A stretch of DNA of 8,624 bases, taken from positions 1 through 8,624 of the forward strand of contig DLQI01000094.1 of the NCBI GenBank assembly GCA_002478745.1, written 5' to 3'. Numbering within the stretch: position 1 is the stretch's first letter; the number at the start of each line of letters is the position of its first letter. Made by a program: the position numbers and the translations under genes. The notes under the pieces are model-generated. The model was not told the origin of the DNA and searched no databases. It saw nothing but the letters and a program-made list of their open reading frames with translations. Source of the DNA: Rhodobacteraceae bacterium UBA7436 (GTDB lineage Bacteria > Pseudomonadota > Alphaproteobacteria > Rhodobacterales > Rhodobacteraceae). Below are positions 1 through 6,345 of this stretch, in pieces.

Positions 1-970
1 ATAACTGCACATCACTTGCTCAATCTTCCGCAATCTAAACGGAAATGGTCTGTATGTTGTCACTGGTACCTCAAGATCTGAGCCAACGCCAATTTCCCGT
101 ATTAATCCTACCTTATAGCCATCCATCAACCGCCCTAGAAGCCGACGGATCGAACGAGGCTCCAATCCCCCACTTATCATATGCCCGATCAATCTCTTAC
201 GCTCGACTTTGATGATCGAAGCCCAGTGATCTTTGCGGGTCTCTTCCTCAATAAACTTGCGTTGAAAAACGGCCCAGCTGGCACCAATATCAAACAGGTC
301 GCTGGGCACACGGTCGCCACGACGGCGGATACTTTGGGCAAATCCATGGTGCACTTGAGCTAGCGGTGCGATAGCAGTCAAATGATTGGCTGCTGCCAAG
401 CGCATGTTCCAATCGGTTTCATCGAGATAAAAATGGTACGCGGGATCAAATCCCTCAAGGTCCACCAGAACACTTCGGCGAACGGCCATATTGGTGCCTT
501 CAGTTTTCACCGCGTGGCCTACTGGCGGTGTTAGGATGGTAGGGTTTTCTTCATCAACATCAATTTTTGATGCAAATCCAAAACGATCAAGTACCCGCGC
601 CTTCCATTGAAAACTAATTCCATTTCGCCCTATCACAAAACCGCCCACAGCGCTGACCTTATCTCTAGAAAATGGGGTGATTAGATAAGTTAACCAAGTA
701 GGTTCTGGAACCGCATCATCATCAATAAACGCAACGATTTCTCCTGCAGAGTGTGCAATGCCAATATTGCGAGCCATAGAAATGTTGGCGTCGTCGAATT
801 GAACGGTTTTAATTTTCCCCTTAAAGCCATCAAGCGCGGCAAGCCCTTTTGCATTTGCAACAACCACAATTTCAAAGTCATCGTACTGGACCTGAGAAAG
901 GCCCAACACACAGATACAACGCGTCTGGCCGGTCGCGGCTGACAACCACAACACTGACCGAACAGGGCAC
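1..970 (-). CDS. Glycosyltransferase family 2, 3' end beyond window, apparent frameshift near its start
   Basis: A GT-A fold glycosyltransferase that would move a sugar from a nucleotide-sugar donor onto a glycan; donor and acceptor cannot be read from sequence. The N-terminal strand motif VSVVVVSRDRPDAL is encoded from a GTG at 970-968. The rest (GLSQVQYDDFEIVVVANAKG, then SMARNIGIAHSAGEIVAFIDDDAVPEPTWL with the metal-binding acidic triplet, GTNMAVRR, and GFDPAYHFYLDETDWNMRL) lies in another frame, open to the window edge. The first frame stops at 880-878 after 30 codons. The change is needed within about 901-914: loss of one TG unit from the tract at 912-907, or one extra G in 904-902, would explain it. 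The GTG overlaps the kdsB TAG stop by one base (TAGTG), so it is probably the third gene of a coupled operon. It could be a recent pseudogene or a sequencing error. The family call is secure, the intact state is not. Confidence 0.8.
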
Positions 971-1770
971 TAATCCAACCCCATTTCAGCCATCATATCC
1001 TCAATCAATGGGACATCTTCTGGATTGTTCAGCTCCCAGAACTGACGTCCGTTTGCCTGAACTTCGGTGCAACGGACTGAACGCCCATTCTCCATAAACC
1101 GCAACTGCTCAAGTCCCTCAAGTTGCTCTAAAGGACCAACAGGCCAAGAAGGATAATCAGCGAGAGCGTCTGGGCGATAAGCATAGACACCGACGTGGTG
1201 AAACACAGGTGTAACAGTATCCTCCCCGAACACTTCAGACGTGAAGGGGATAACTTCTTTTGAGAAATACAGCGCCCGCTTATTCACATCAAAAACGGAT
1301 GTTGTTCCACCCACTCGACCCGCTTTTCGATCAGCTAAAAAACTATTCAGCGTTGCGCCGTCACAGCGTAACACTGGTGTCGAAATCTCAGCGTTAGGGT
1401 CGATCTTTAGATCAGCAATAAGATCCTCGACAAACCAATGCGGAGTAAGCGGCGCATCGCCTTGTAAGTTTACAACGATGTCATAACCTCCCCCCAGCGC
1501 AGTATGCGCCGCAGCACATCGCTCCGTTCCGTTTGCACAGGCCTCGGGTGTCATCACAACCTCAGCACCAAACGCTTCCGCTGTGTTCTTGATCCGATTA
1601 TCGTCCGTTGCAACTACAACACGGTCAACACCTCCAACCTCACAAGCAGCACGCCAAGAACGCTCAATCAATGAGCGCGACTGACCCGACGCGCCCTTCA
1701 GCATAGCGAGGGGTTTCGCAGGATATCGCGTCGATGCGTAGCGTGCGGGGATGACAATCAGTACGGTCAT
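970..1770 (-). CDS. kdsB: 3-deoxy-manno-octulosonate cytidylyltransferase (CMP-Kdo synthetase) family
   Basis: A cytosolic enzyme family that activates Kdo or a related 3-deoxy sugar acid with CTP to give the CMP-sugar used for lipopolysaccharide or capsule. It has 266 residues (E. coli KdsB is about 248). Visible motifs are the CTP-binding IPARYASTRYPAKPLA (residues 7-22), VVVATDD (51-57), NGTERCAAA (80-88), LQGDAPLTP (102-110), RALYFSKEVIPF (165-176), HHVGVYAYR (191-199) and LEGLEQLR (217-224). Two positions differ from the usual family pattern: QGDE reads QGDA (A106), and the C-terminal V-D-T-P-E-D reads L-N-N-P-E-D (N248), where E. coli has a magnesium-binding Asp by my recollection. The CMP-sugar synthetase fold is clear, while the exact sugar is less certain. 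The ATG overlaps the cysQ stop (TAATG) and the stop overlaps the GT2 start, so expression is probably coupled. Confidence 0.9.
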   Translation of the reverse strand: MTVLIVIPARYASTRYPAKPLAMLKGASGQSRSLIERSWRAACEVGGVDRVVVATDDNRIKNTAEAFGAEVVMTPEACANGTERCAAAHTALGGGYDIVVNLQGDAPLTPHWFVEDLIADLKIDPNAEISTPVLRCDGATLNSFLADRKAGRVGGTTSVFDVNKRALYFSKEVIPFTSEVFGEDTVTPVFHHVGVYAYRPDALADYPSWPVGPLEQLEGLEQLRFMENGRSVRCTEVQANGRQFWELNNPEDVPLIEDMMAEMGLD

Positions 1771-2567
1771 TATGCTGGTTTCAATTCAACGGAAGGTGCA
1801 AAGGCTATAAAGAATGGGTTGGCAAAATCTGCTTTGCCATACTTAAGCGGTGTTTGGTCGTCGAAGCGAACCACATCACCACCAGCACCGAGCAAAACAG
1901 CATGGCCGGCAGCCGTGTCCCATTCCATCGTACGTCCTAGGCGAGGATATACATCTGCCTCACCCGTCGCGATCAAGCAAAATTTCAAAGACGAGCCCGC
2001 ACTTTTCATATCATTGACTGCGTATTTGTTGATGTAGTCATCAGTTGCTTGATCACGGTGAGATTTCGACGCCACCACCATCAACGCCGTATTGTCCGCC
2101 TTAGACACTGATATAGGAATTAAAGTTCCCATTGCATCTTTGTCCAAAGCCCCAACTTCTTCAACTGTTTGACCATCAGCTAGGGTAAAGAACATGCGGT
2201 TCTTTGCAGGAGCATAAACGACTCCCCGAGTTGGAACGCCACCTTCGACCATCGCAATGTTAACTGTAAAATCGCCGCGGCGGTGGATGAATTCTTTAGT
2301 TCCATCAAGTGGATCAACGATCAAAAATGTATCACCCTTAATGGTGTGGGTGTCTGATTGCTCTTCCGTCACCAGCATCACACTAGGGAATGCTGTGCGC
2401 AAACCAGCAGAAATAATGGCATCTGCTGCTTCGTCCGCTGCCGTCACAGGGCTTTCGTCTGACTTCAGTTTCACATCAAAATCATCGGCTTGGTAAATTT
2501 CCATGATCTTGTCGCCAGCTTCAAGCGCCAACTTACGGATAACCGGGATCAAATCGTCATAGTTCAC
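1770..2567 (-). CDS. cysQ: 3'(2'),5'-bisphosphate nucleotidase CysQ (inositol monophosphatase superfamily)
   Basis: Hydrolyses 3'-phosphoadenosine 5'-phosphate, the by-product of sulfate activation and sulfotransfer, to AMP and phosphate, with Mg2+ bound by acidic residues. With the start chosen here it has 265 residues. The metal-site motifs are visible: TEE (67-69), DPLDGT (85-90) and WDTAA (216-220), plus GSSLKFC (191-197) and the family-typical start NYDDLIPVIRKLALEAG. I chose the GTG at 2567 because AGGAG at 2579-2575 sits 7 bases before it. An upstream in-frame GTG (2585) would add MSRRMH, and the ATG at 2573 lies only one base from that ribosome site. It is the first gene of the cysQ-kdsB-GT2 group and divergent from the permease gene. 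Inositol monophosphatase is the main alternative, but the sequence style favours CysQ. Confidence 0.92.
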   Translation of the reverse strand: MNYDDLIPVIRKLALEAGDKIMEIYQADDFDVKLKSDESPVTAADEAADAIISAGLRTAFPSVMLVTEEQSDTHTIKGDTFLIVDPLDGTKEFIHRRGDFTVNIAMVEGGVPTRGVVYAPAKNRMFFTLADGQTVEEVGALDKDAMGTLIPISVSKADNTALMVVASKSHRDQATDDYINKYAVNDMKSAGSSLKFCLIATGEADVYPRLGRTMEWDTAAGHAVLLGAGGDVVRFDDQTPLKYGKADFANPFFIAFAPSVELKPA

Positions 2568-2574
2568 GTGCATT

Positions 2575-2579
2575 CTCCT
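2575..2579 (-). promoter_or_regulatory. Ribosome binding site that decides the cysQ start
   Basis: AGGAG read on the minus strand. It is 7 bases from the GTG at 2567 but only one base from the ATG at 2573, and it lies inside the reading frame if the GTG at 2585 is used. Spacing therefore supports the shorter protein. Confidence 0.6.
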
Positions 2580-2605
2580 GCTCACGTATTGAGTGATAGC
2601 ATTTG

Positions 2606-2634
2606 TTGATATGCCTACTTATGTCTCTTATGAT
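2606..2634 (+). promoter_or_regulatory. Sigma-70-type promoter for the KpsM-family permease gene
   Basis: TTGATA at 2606-2611 and TATGAT at 2629-2634 are separated by exactly 17 bases. Each box matches the E. coli housekeeping consensus at five of six positions. Transcription would begin near 2641 and leave a leader of roughly 57 bases before the ATG at 2698, which has GAGG at 2684-2687 as its ribosome site. The promoter lies in the short cysQ/permease divergent gap. It is read from sequence only, with no expression evidence. Confidence 0.6.
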
Positions 2635-2697
2635 ATGAGCTGAACGGAACGGCAAGAATTCCGTGCAGCTCCAATATTTACTTGAGGTAAATCGAAA

Positions 2698-3528
2698 ATG
2701 GTGCAGTTCCAATCCGCTCGCAAACCAACCGGTGGTTTTTCGTCGGCAATCGCGATCGCTGAATTGGTCTATCACTCTATCGTTCGAAGCGTCAGAAAGC
2801 AGCACAACAACGCGTTCCTAGCCCTTGCAGTTAACATGCTCCAAGTCGCAATTTTTGTAGGCGTCTTCTACATTATGTTCACTATTCTGGGCCTGCGTGG
2901 CGCTGCCATACGTGGCGATTTCCTTGTATACATCATGACCGGAATCTTTCTTTTCATGACACACACAAAAACGCTCACAGCAGTTATTGCATCGGAAGGT
3001 CCCGCAAGCGCAATGATGCAGCACGCCCCAATGAATACCATTATTTCAATAATGGCAGCAGCTTTGGGCGCGCTGTACGTCCAAATATTTTCTCTGTTCA
3101 TTATTTTGTATGGCTACCACGTTATTGTGATACCAGTCGAAATTGACGATCCAGCCTCAGCGTTCGCAATGCTAATGATTGCATGGGTATCTGGTGTTGC
3201 TTTAGGTCTGGCCTTGCTCGCCTTGAAACCATGGTTCCCCACTGGCGTTTCTGTTATGTCTGTACTTTACATGCGTGCAAACATGATTGCGTCAGGCAAG
3301 ATGTTCGTCGCCAACTCATTGCCCAGCTTTATGTTGGCAATGTTCGATTGGAATCCATTGTTCCACTTGATCGACCAAGCTCGCGGATTTGCGTTTATCA
3401 ATTACTTCCCTCGTAACAGCAATTGGGAATATGCAATTTATGTCACCATTGCGTTGCTCATGCTGGGGCTAATGGGTGAATTTTACACTCGTAGACATGC
3501 TTCAGTAAGTTGGGATGCGCGCAGATAA
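2698..3528 (+). CDS. kpsM: ABC-2 type polysaccharide export permease, KpsM/Wzm family
   Basis: Inner-membrane permease of an ABC exporter for capsule or other surface polysaccharide; such permeases pair with a separate ATPase (KpsT/Wzt type). It has 276 residues. A short cytoplasmic N-terminus (1-45, including the family-like segment around HSIVRSVRKQHNNAFLAL) is followed by hydrophobic segments at about 47-66, 81-100, 117-140, 159-182, 186-206 and 245-264, matching the six-helix layout of ABC-2 permeases. The loop NPLFHLIDQARGFAF (219-233) resembles the conserved NPL-x-HLI segment of polysaccharide permeases. GAGG lies 10 bases before the ATG. It is divergent from cysQ-kdsB-GT2 and converges on alkB. 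No ATPase gene flanks it, so its partner must be encoded outside the window. The substrate is unknown; nearby sugar-activation genes make surface glycan likely. Confidence 0.85.
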   Translation: MVQFQSARKPTGGFSSAIAIAELVYHSIVRSVRKQHNNAFLALAVNMLQVAIFVGVFYIMFTILGLRGAAIRGDFLVYIMTGIFLFMTHTKTLTAVIASEGPASAMMQHAPMNTIISIMAAALGALYVQIFSLFIILYGYHVIVIPVEIDDPASAFAMLMIAWVSGVALGLALLALKPWFPTGVSVMSVLYMRANMIASGKMFVANSLPSFMLAMFDWNPLFHLIDQARGFAFINYFPRNSNWEYAIYVTIALLMLGLMGEFYTRRHASVSWDARR

Positions 3529-3558
3529 CCTAGCATTTTGAAGGCGCAAAGTTGGCAA

Positions 3559-4161
3559 TCAGTTTACAACCCTTAGAGTCAGATTGATCCGCCCACTATT
3601 TGGCAACAAATTTGACGACCCAAAGCGAATCCGATCAACACCGTGATAGGCCAATCTGGCCTCTCCACCCATCACGACGACATCGCCCGATTGCAACCAG
3701 ATAGAATCCGTCTTACCGCCACGTTCTGTGCCACCCACCCGCAAAAGCCCTTCATCACCCAAAGATACCGAAACCACTGGGTATTCAAAACTGGCCTCAT
3801 CCCTATCCTGATGCATCCCCATCCTCGCATCCTGGCCATAAAAGTTGACGAGGCAGCATTCGGGTGACCGGTCGACACCTGAAACTTTTTCCCAAATACC
3901 CAAAACTTCCGCAGGGATCACGGGCCAAGGCATGCCATTCGGGTGAAACCTTCGGTATTCATAGCCATGAGAGTCAGAGTACCAACCAAACATGCCAGCC
4001 GAAGTCATCTTAACACTCATCGGCTTGCCATATGGGGTCATCGGAGAGAAAACGGGAGCCACTTTTGCAATATCCCGCACAGCTTCCAGCAATGTTAATT
4101 GCTCCACTGAACCGAGCAATTCTTTGTGAATTTCGAACCCACGTAGCTTAAGAACCGACAT
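3559..4161 (-). CDS. alkB: Alpha-ketoglutarate-dependent DNA dealkylase AlkB
   Basis: Fe(II)/2-oxoglutarate dioxygenase that removes methyl groups from N1-methyladenine and N3-methylcytosine in DNA by oxidation. With the start chosen here it has 200 residues (E. coli AlkB has 216). The iron ligands are H117 and D119 in MGMHQDRDE and H173 in AYHGVDRI. The 2-oxoglutarate-binding RxNxTxR motif is R191-N193-T195-R197 close to the C-terminus. PMSVKMTSAGMFGWYSD (47-63) and LVNFYGQDARMG (104-115) are also AlkB-typical. A TTG at 4206 would add 15 residues, but the ATG at 4161 has GAGG (4170-4167) with 5-base spacing and gives the family-like N-terminus MSVLKLRGFEIH. It is divergent from dnaK and convergent with the permease gene, with no clear terminator in the 30-base gap. 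I see no Ada-type or SOS operator upstream. Confidence 0.95.
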   Translation of the reverse strand: MSVLKLRGFEIHKELLGSVEQLTLLEAVRDIAKVAPVFSPMTPYGKPMSVKMTSAGMFGWYSDSHGYEYRRFHPNGMPWPVIPAEVLGIWEKVSGVDRSPECCLVNFYGQDARMGMHQDRDEASFEYPVVSVSLGDEGLLRVGGTERGGKTDSIWLQSGDVVVMGGEARLAYHGVDRIRFGSSNLLPNSGRINLTLRVVN

Positions 4162-4166
4162 AAGTA

Positions 4167-4170
4167 CCTC
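4167..4170 (-). promoter_or_regulatory. Ribosome binding site that decides the alkB start
   Basis: GAGG on the minus strand, 5 bases before the ATG at 4161. It supports the 200-residue AlkB over the 215-residue version that would begin with TTG at 4206. Confidence 0.6.
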
Positions 4171-4209
4171 ATTAGGTAAAGATTCACGCAAATACCTACG
4201 CCACAATGG

Positions 4210-4238
4210 TTGCAGGGGGCATTTACCCTCCTTATATA
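4210..4238 (+). promoter_or_regulatory. Candidate RpoH-type (heat-shock) or housekeeping promoter for dnaK
   Basis: TTGCAG at 4210-4215 and TATATA at 4233-4238 are 17 bases apart. The downstream box reads CTTATAT at 4231-4237, which fits the C-Y-T-A-T-N-T form I recall for alphaproteobacterial RpoH promoters, while the upstream box has the conserved TTG. Transcription would start near 4245, giving a dnaK leader of about 110 bases. dnaK is a classic RpoH target in this group, so a promoter is expected in this gap. Which sigma factor uses this one is an inference. Confidence 0.35.
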
Positions 4239-4353
4239 ACCTCCGAACCGCGCAGAGCGACTAGTTTTGCGTGACATCATTATCGGGGCAATGACGCCAA
4301 AAAGGGTCAACGCCTCGCCACATCGCCTTATGATATGAAAAGGGATCGAAAAC

Positions 4354-6270
4354 ATGGCCAAAGTTATTGGTATTGACCTCGGAACGACCAACTCCTGTAT
4401 TGCAATTATGGACGGCAGTCAGCCTCGCGTTATCGAAAACGCTGAAGGCGCACGCACCACGCCCTCTATCGTGGCCTTCACCGACAATGAACGCCTTGTA
4501 GGTCAGCCTGCAAAACGCCAAGCGGTAACAAACCCTGAAAACACAATCTTTGGTGTCAAACGCCTAGTCGGTCGTCGCAATGACGACGCGCACTTGGCCA
4601 AAGACAAAAAGAACCTTCCGTTCAATGTCATCGATGGCGGCAACGGTGATGCATGGGTTGAAGCCAAAGGCGAAAAATATTCACCTTCCCAAATCTCTGC
4701 CTTCATTCTAGGCAAGATGAAAGAAACAGCTGAATCATACTTGGGCGAAGAAGTGACCCAAGCGGTCATTACTGTTCCTGCGTATTTCAACGACGCACAG
4801 CGTCAAGCAACCAAAGACGCTGGCAAAATTGCTGGCCTTGAAGTTCTGCGTATCATTAACGAGCCAACAGCTGCTGCGTTGGCATACGGCTTGGACAAAA
4901 AAGAAACACAGACCATCGCGGTCTATGACCTTGGCGGTGGTACATTTGACGTAACCATCCTCGAAATCGACGATGGCCTATTCGAAGTTAAATCAACAAA
5001 CGGCGACACCTTTTTGGGCGGCGAAGACTTTGACATGCGCATCGTCAACTACCTTGCCGAAGAGTTCAAAAAAGAGCACTCCGTCGATCTGACACAAGAC
5101 AAGATGGCATTGCAGCGTCTGAAAGAAGCCGCTGAAAAAGCCAAGATCGAATTATCTTCTGCAAACCAAACAGAGATCAACCAACCGTTTATCTCAATGG
5201 GTTCTACAGGCCAGCCACTTCACATGGTGATGAAACTGACACGTGCGAAATTGGAAAGCCTTGTTGGTGATTTAATTAAAGCATCAATGAAGCCATGTGC
5301 TGCTGCGCTTAAAGACGCGGGTATCTCAGCTTCTGACATCGACGAAGTCGTATTGGTTGGTGGTATGACACGTATGCCACGCGTTATCGAAGAAGTGACT
5401 AAGTTCTTCGGTAAAGAGCCACATAAAGGCGTGAACCCGGATGAAGTTGTTGCCATGGGCGCAGCAATTCAAGCGGGCGTTCTACAAGGTGACGTAAAAG
5501 ACGTTGTTCTTTTGGACGTAACACCATTGTCCTTGGGCATCGAAACTTTGGGCGGCGTATTCACCCGTTTGATCGATCGCAACACGACGATCCCAACGAA
5601 GAAATCACAAATCTTCTCAACTGCAGAAGACAACCAAAATGCTGTGACCATTCGCTGCTTCCAAGGCGAACGCGAAATGGCTTCGGACAACAAAATGTTG
5701 GGGGCTTTCAACCTTGAAAACATCCCACCAGCACCACGCGGTCTGCCACAAATCGAAGTGACCTTTGACATCGACGCCAACGGCATCGTGTCCGTAGGTG
5801 CCAAAGACAAAGGCACCGGCAAAGAGCAACAGATCACAATCCAAGCATCTGGTGGTCTGTCAGACGCCGATATCGAGCAAATGGTTCAAGATGCAGAAGA
5901 CAATGCTGAGTCCGATAAAGAGCGCAAAGAGCTGATCGAAGCGAAGAACCAAGCAGAGAGCCTTGTTCACTCGACTGAGAAAGCAATGGAAGAGCACAAA
6001 GACAAAGTCGACCCGACTACTATCGAGGCGATTGAGTTGGCGATTGCTGCGCTGAACGACGATCTTGAAACAGACAATGCTGACAAGATCAAATCAGGCA
6101 TCCAGAACGTGACCGAAGCGGCCATGAAACTGGGCGAAGCGATCTACAAAGCTGCGGCTGCGGAAGAAAGCGGCGACGACATGTCTGAGCCAGCTGGTGC
6201 AGATGAAGGCGCGGACGACGACATCCTCGACGCTGAATTCGAAGATTTGGACGACGACAAGCGCACATAA
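4354..6270 (+). CDS. dnaK: Molecular chaperone DnaK (Hsp70)
   Basis: Cytosolic ATP-driven chaperone that binds exposed hydrophobic peptide segments, working with DnaJ and GrpE. It has 638 residues, the normal length. The nucleotide-binding domain covers about 1-380, with IGIDLGTTNSC (5-15), VPAYFNDAQRQAT (141-153), INEPTAAALAYG (168-179), the phosphate loop DLGGGTFDVT (192-201, including T197, which matches the autophosphorylated Thr of E. coli) and VLVGGMTRMP (333-342). The interdomain linker VKDVVLLDVTPL is at 381-392, followed by the substrate-binding beta domain and helical lid. The acidic tail ends DAEFEDLDDDKRT. AGGGA at 4341-4345 lies 8 bases before the ATG. dnaJ follows 75 bases downstream. 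No residue of the ATPase core looks altered. Confidence 0.99.
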   Translation: MAKVIGIDLGTTNSCIAIMDGSQPRVIENAEGARTTPSIVAFTDNERLVGQPAKRQAVTNPENTIFGVKRLVGRRNDDAHLAKDKKNLPFNVIDGGNGDAWVEAKGEKYSPSQISAFILGKMKETAESYLGEEVTQAVITVPAYFNDAQRQATKDAGKIAGLEVLRIINEPTAAALAYGLDKKETQTIAVYDLGGGTFDVTILEIDDGLFEVKSTNGDTFLGGEDFDMRIVNYLAEEFKKEHSVDLTQDKMALQRLKEAAEKAKIELSSANQTEINQPFISMGSTGQPLHMVMKLTRAKLESLVGDLIKASMKPCAAALKDAGISASDIDEVVLVGGMTRMPRVIEEVTKFFGKEPHKGVNPDEVVAMGAAIQAGVLQGDVKDVVLLDVTPLSLGIETLGGVFTRLIDRNTTIPTKKSQIFSTAEDNQNAVTIRCFQGEREMASDNKMLGAFNLENIPPAPRGLPQIEVTFDIDANGIVSVGAKDKGTGKEQQITIQASGGLSDADIEQMVQDAEDNAESDKERKELIEAKNQAESLVHSTEKAMEEHKDKVDPTTIEAIELAIAALNDDLETDNADKIKSGIQNVTEAAMKLGEAIYKAAAAEESGDDMSEPAGADEGADDDILDAEFEDLDDDKRT

Positions 6271-6292
6271 GCGCCACTCTGAACAACGACAG

Positions 6293-6317
6293 GGCCGGTC
6301 CGATTTATGGACCGGCC
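6293..6317 (+). terminator. GC-rich hairpin between dnaK and dnaJ, possible attenuator
   Basis: GGCCGGTCC (6293-6301) pairs perfectly with GGACCGGCC (6309-6317) around a 7-base loop GATTTAT, and a short TTT follows. The stem is strong but the T-run is weak, so it may only partly terminate. That would let some dnaK transcripts continue into dnaJ and favour DnaK over DnaJ. It could also stabilise the 3' end of a processed dnaK message. Confidence 0.65.
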
Positions 6318-6345
6318 TTTGATGTTCCAAAGGGGACCCTGATCC

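Noticed and set aside
850..972. kdsB-GT2 fusion by reading through the kdsB TAG, since the GT2 body is in the same frame as kdsB
   Set aside because: The residues read just after the TAG in that frame are not glycosyltransferase-like, while the conserved first strand is encoded in the other frame from the GTG at 970. A frameshift explains this better than a fusion.
2627..2655. Minus-strand promoter for cysQ: TTGCCG (2655-2650), 17 bases, CATAAG (2632-2627)
   Set aside because: Each box matches consensus at only four of six positions and it overlaps the much better plus-strand promoter. A cysQ promoter must be near, but I cannot assign this one.
4196..4233. Minus-strand leader peptide: AAGGAGG (4233-4227), then ATG at 4222 and an 8-codon frame MPPATIVA ending in TAG, upstream of alkB
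   Set aside because: The ribosome site is very good, but the frame is only 8 codons, no minus-strand promoter is clear upstream, and nothing ties it to alkB control.
4095..4391. 98-codon minus-strand frame across the alkB-dnaK gap
   Set aside because: It overlaps the alkB start and the dnaK start, is not recognisable, and conflicts with two certain genes.
5469..5837. 122-codon minus-strand frame opposite dnaK, and a 129-codon one at 6094-6483
   Set aside because: Both are antisense to strongly conserved chaperone coding sequence, with low-complexity translations and no ribosome site or domain; they are codon-use shadows.
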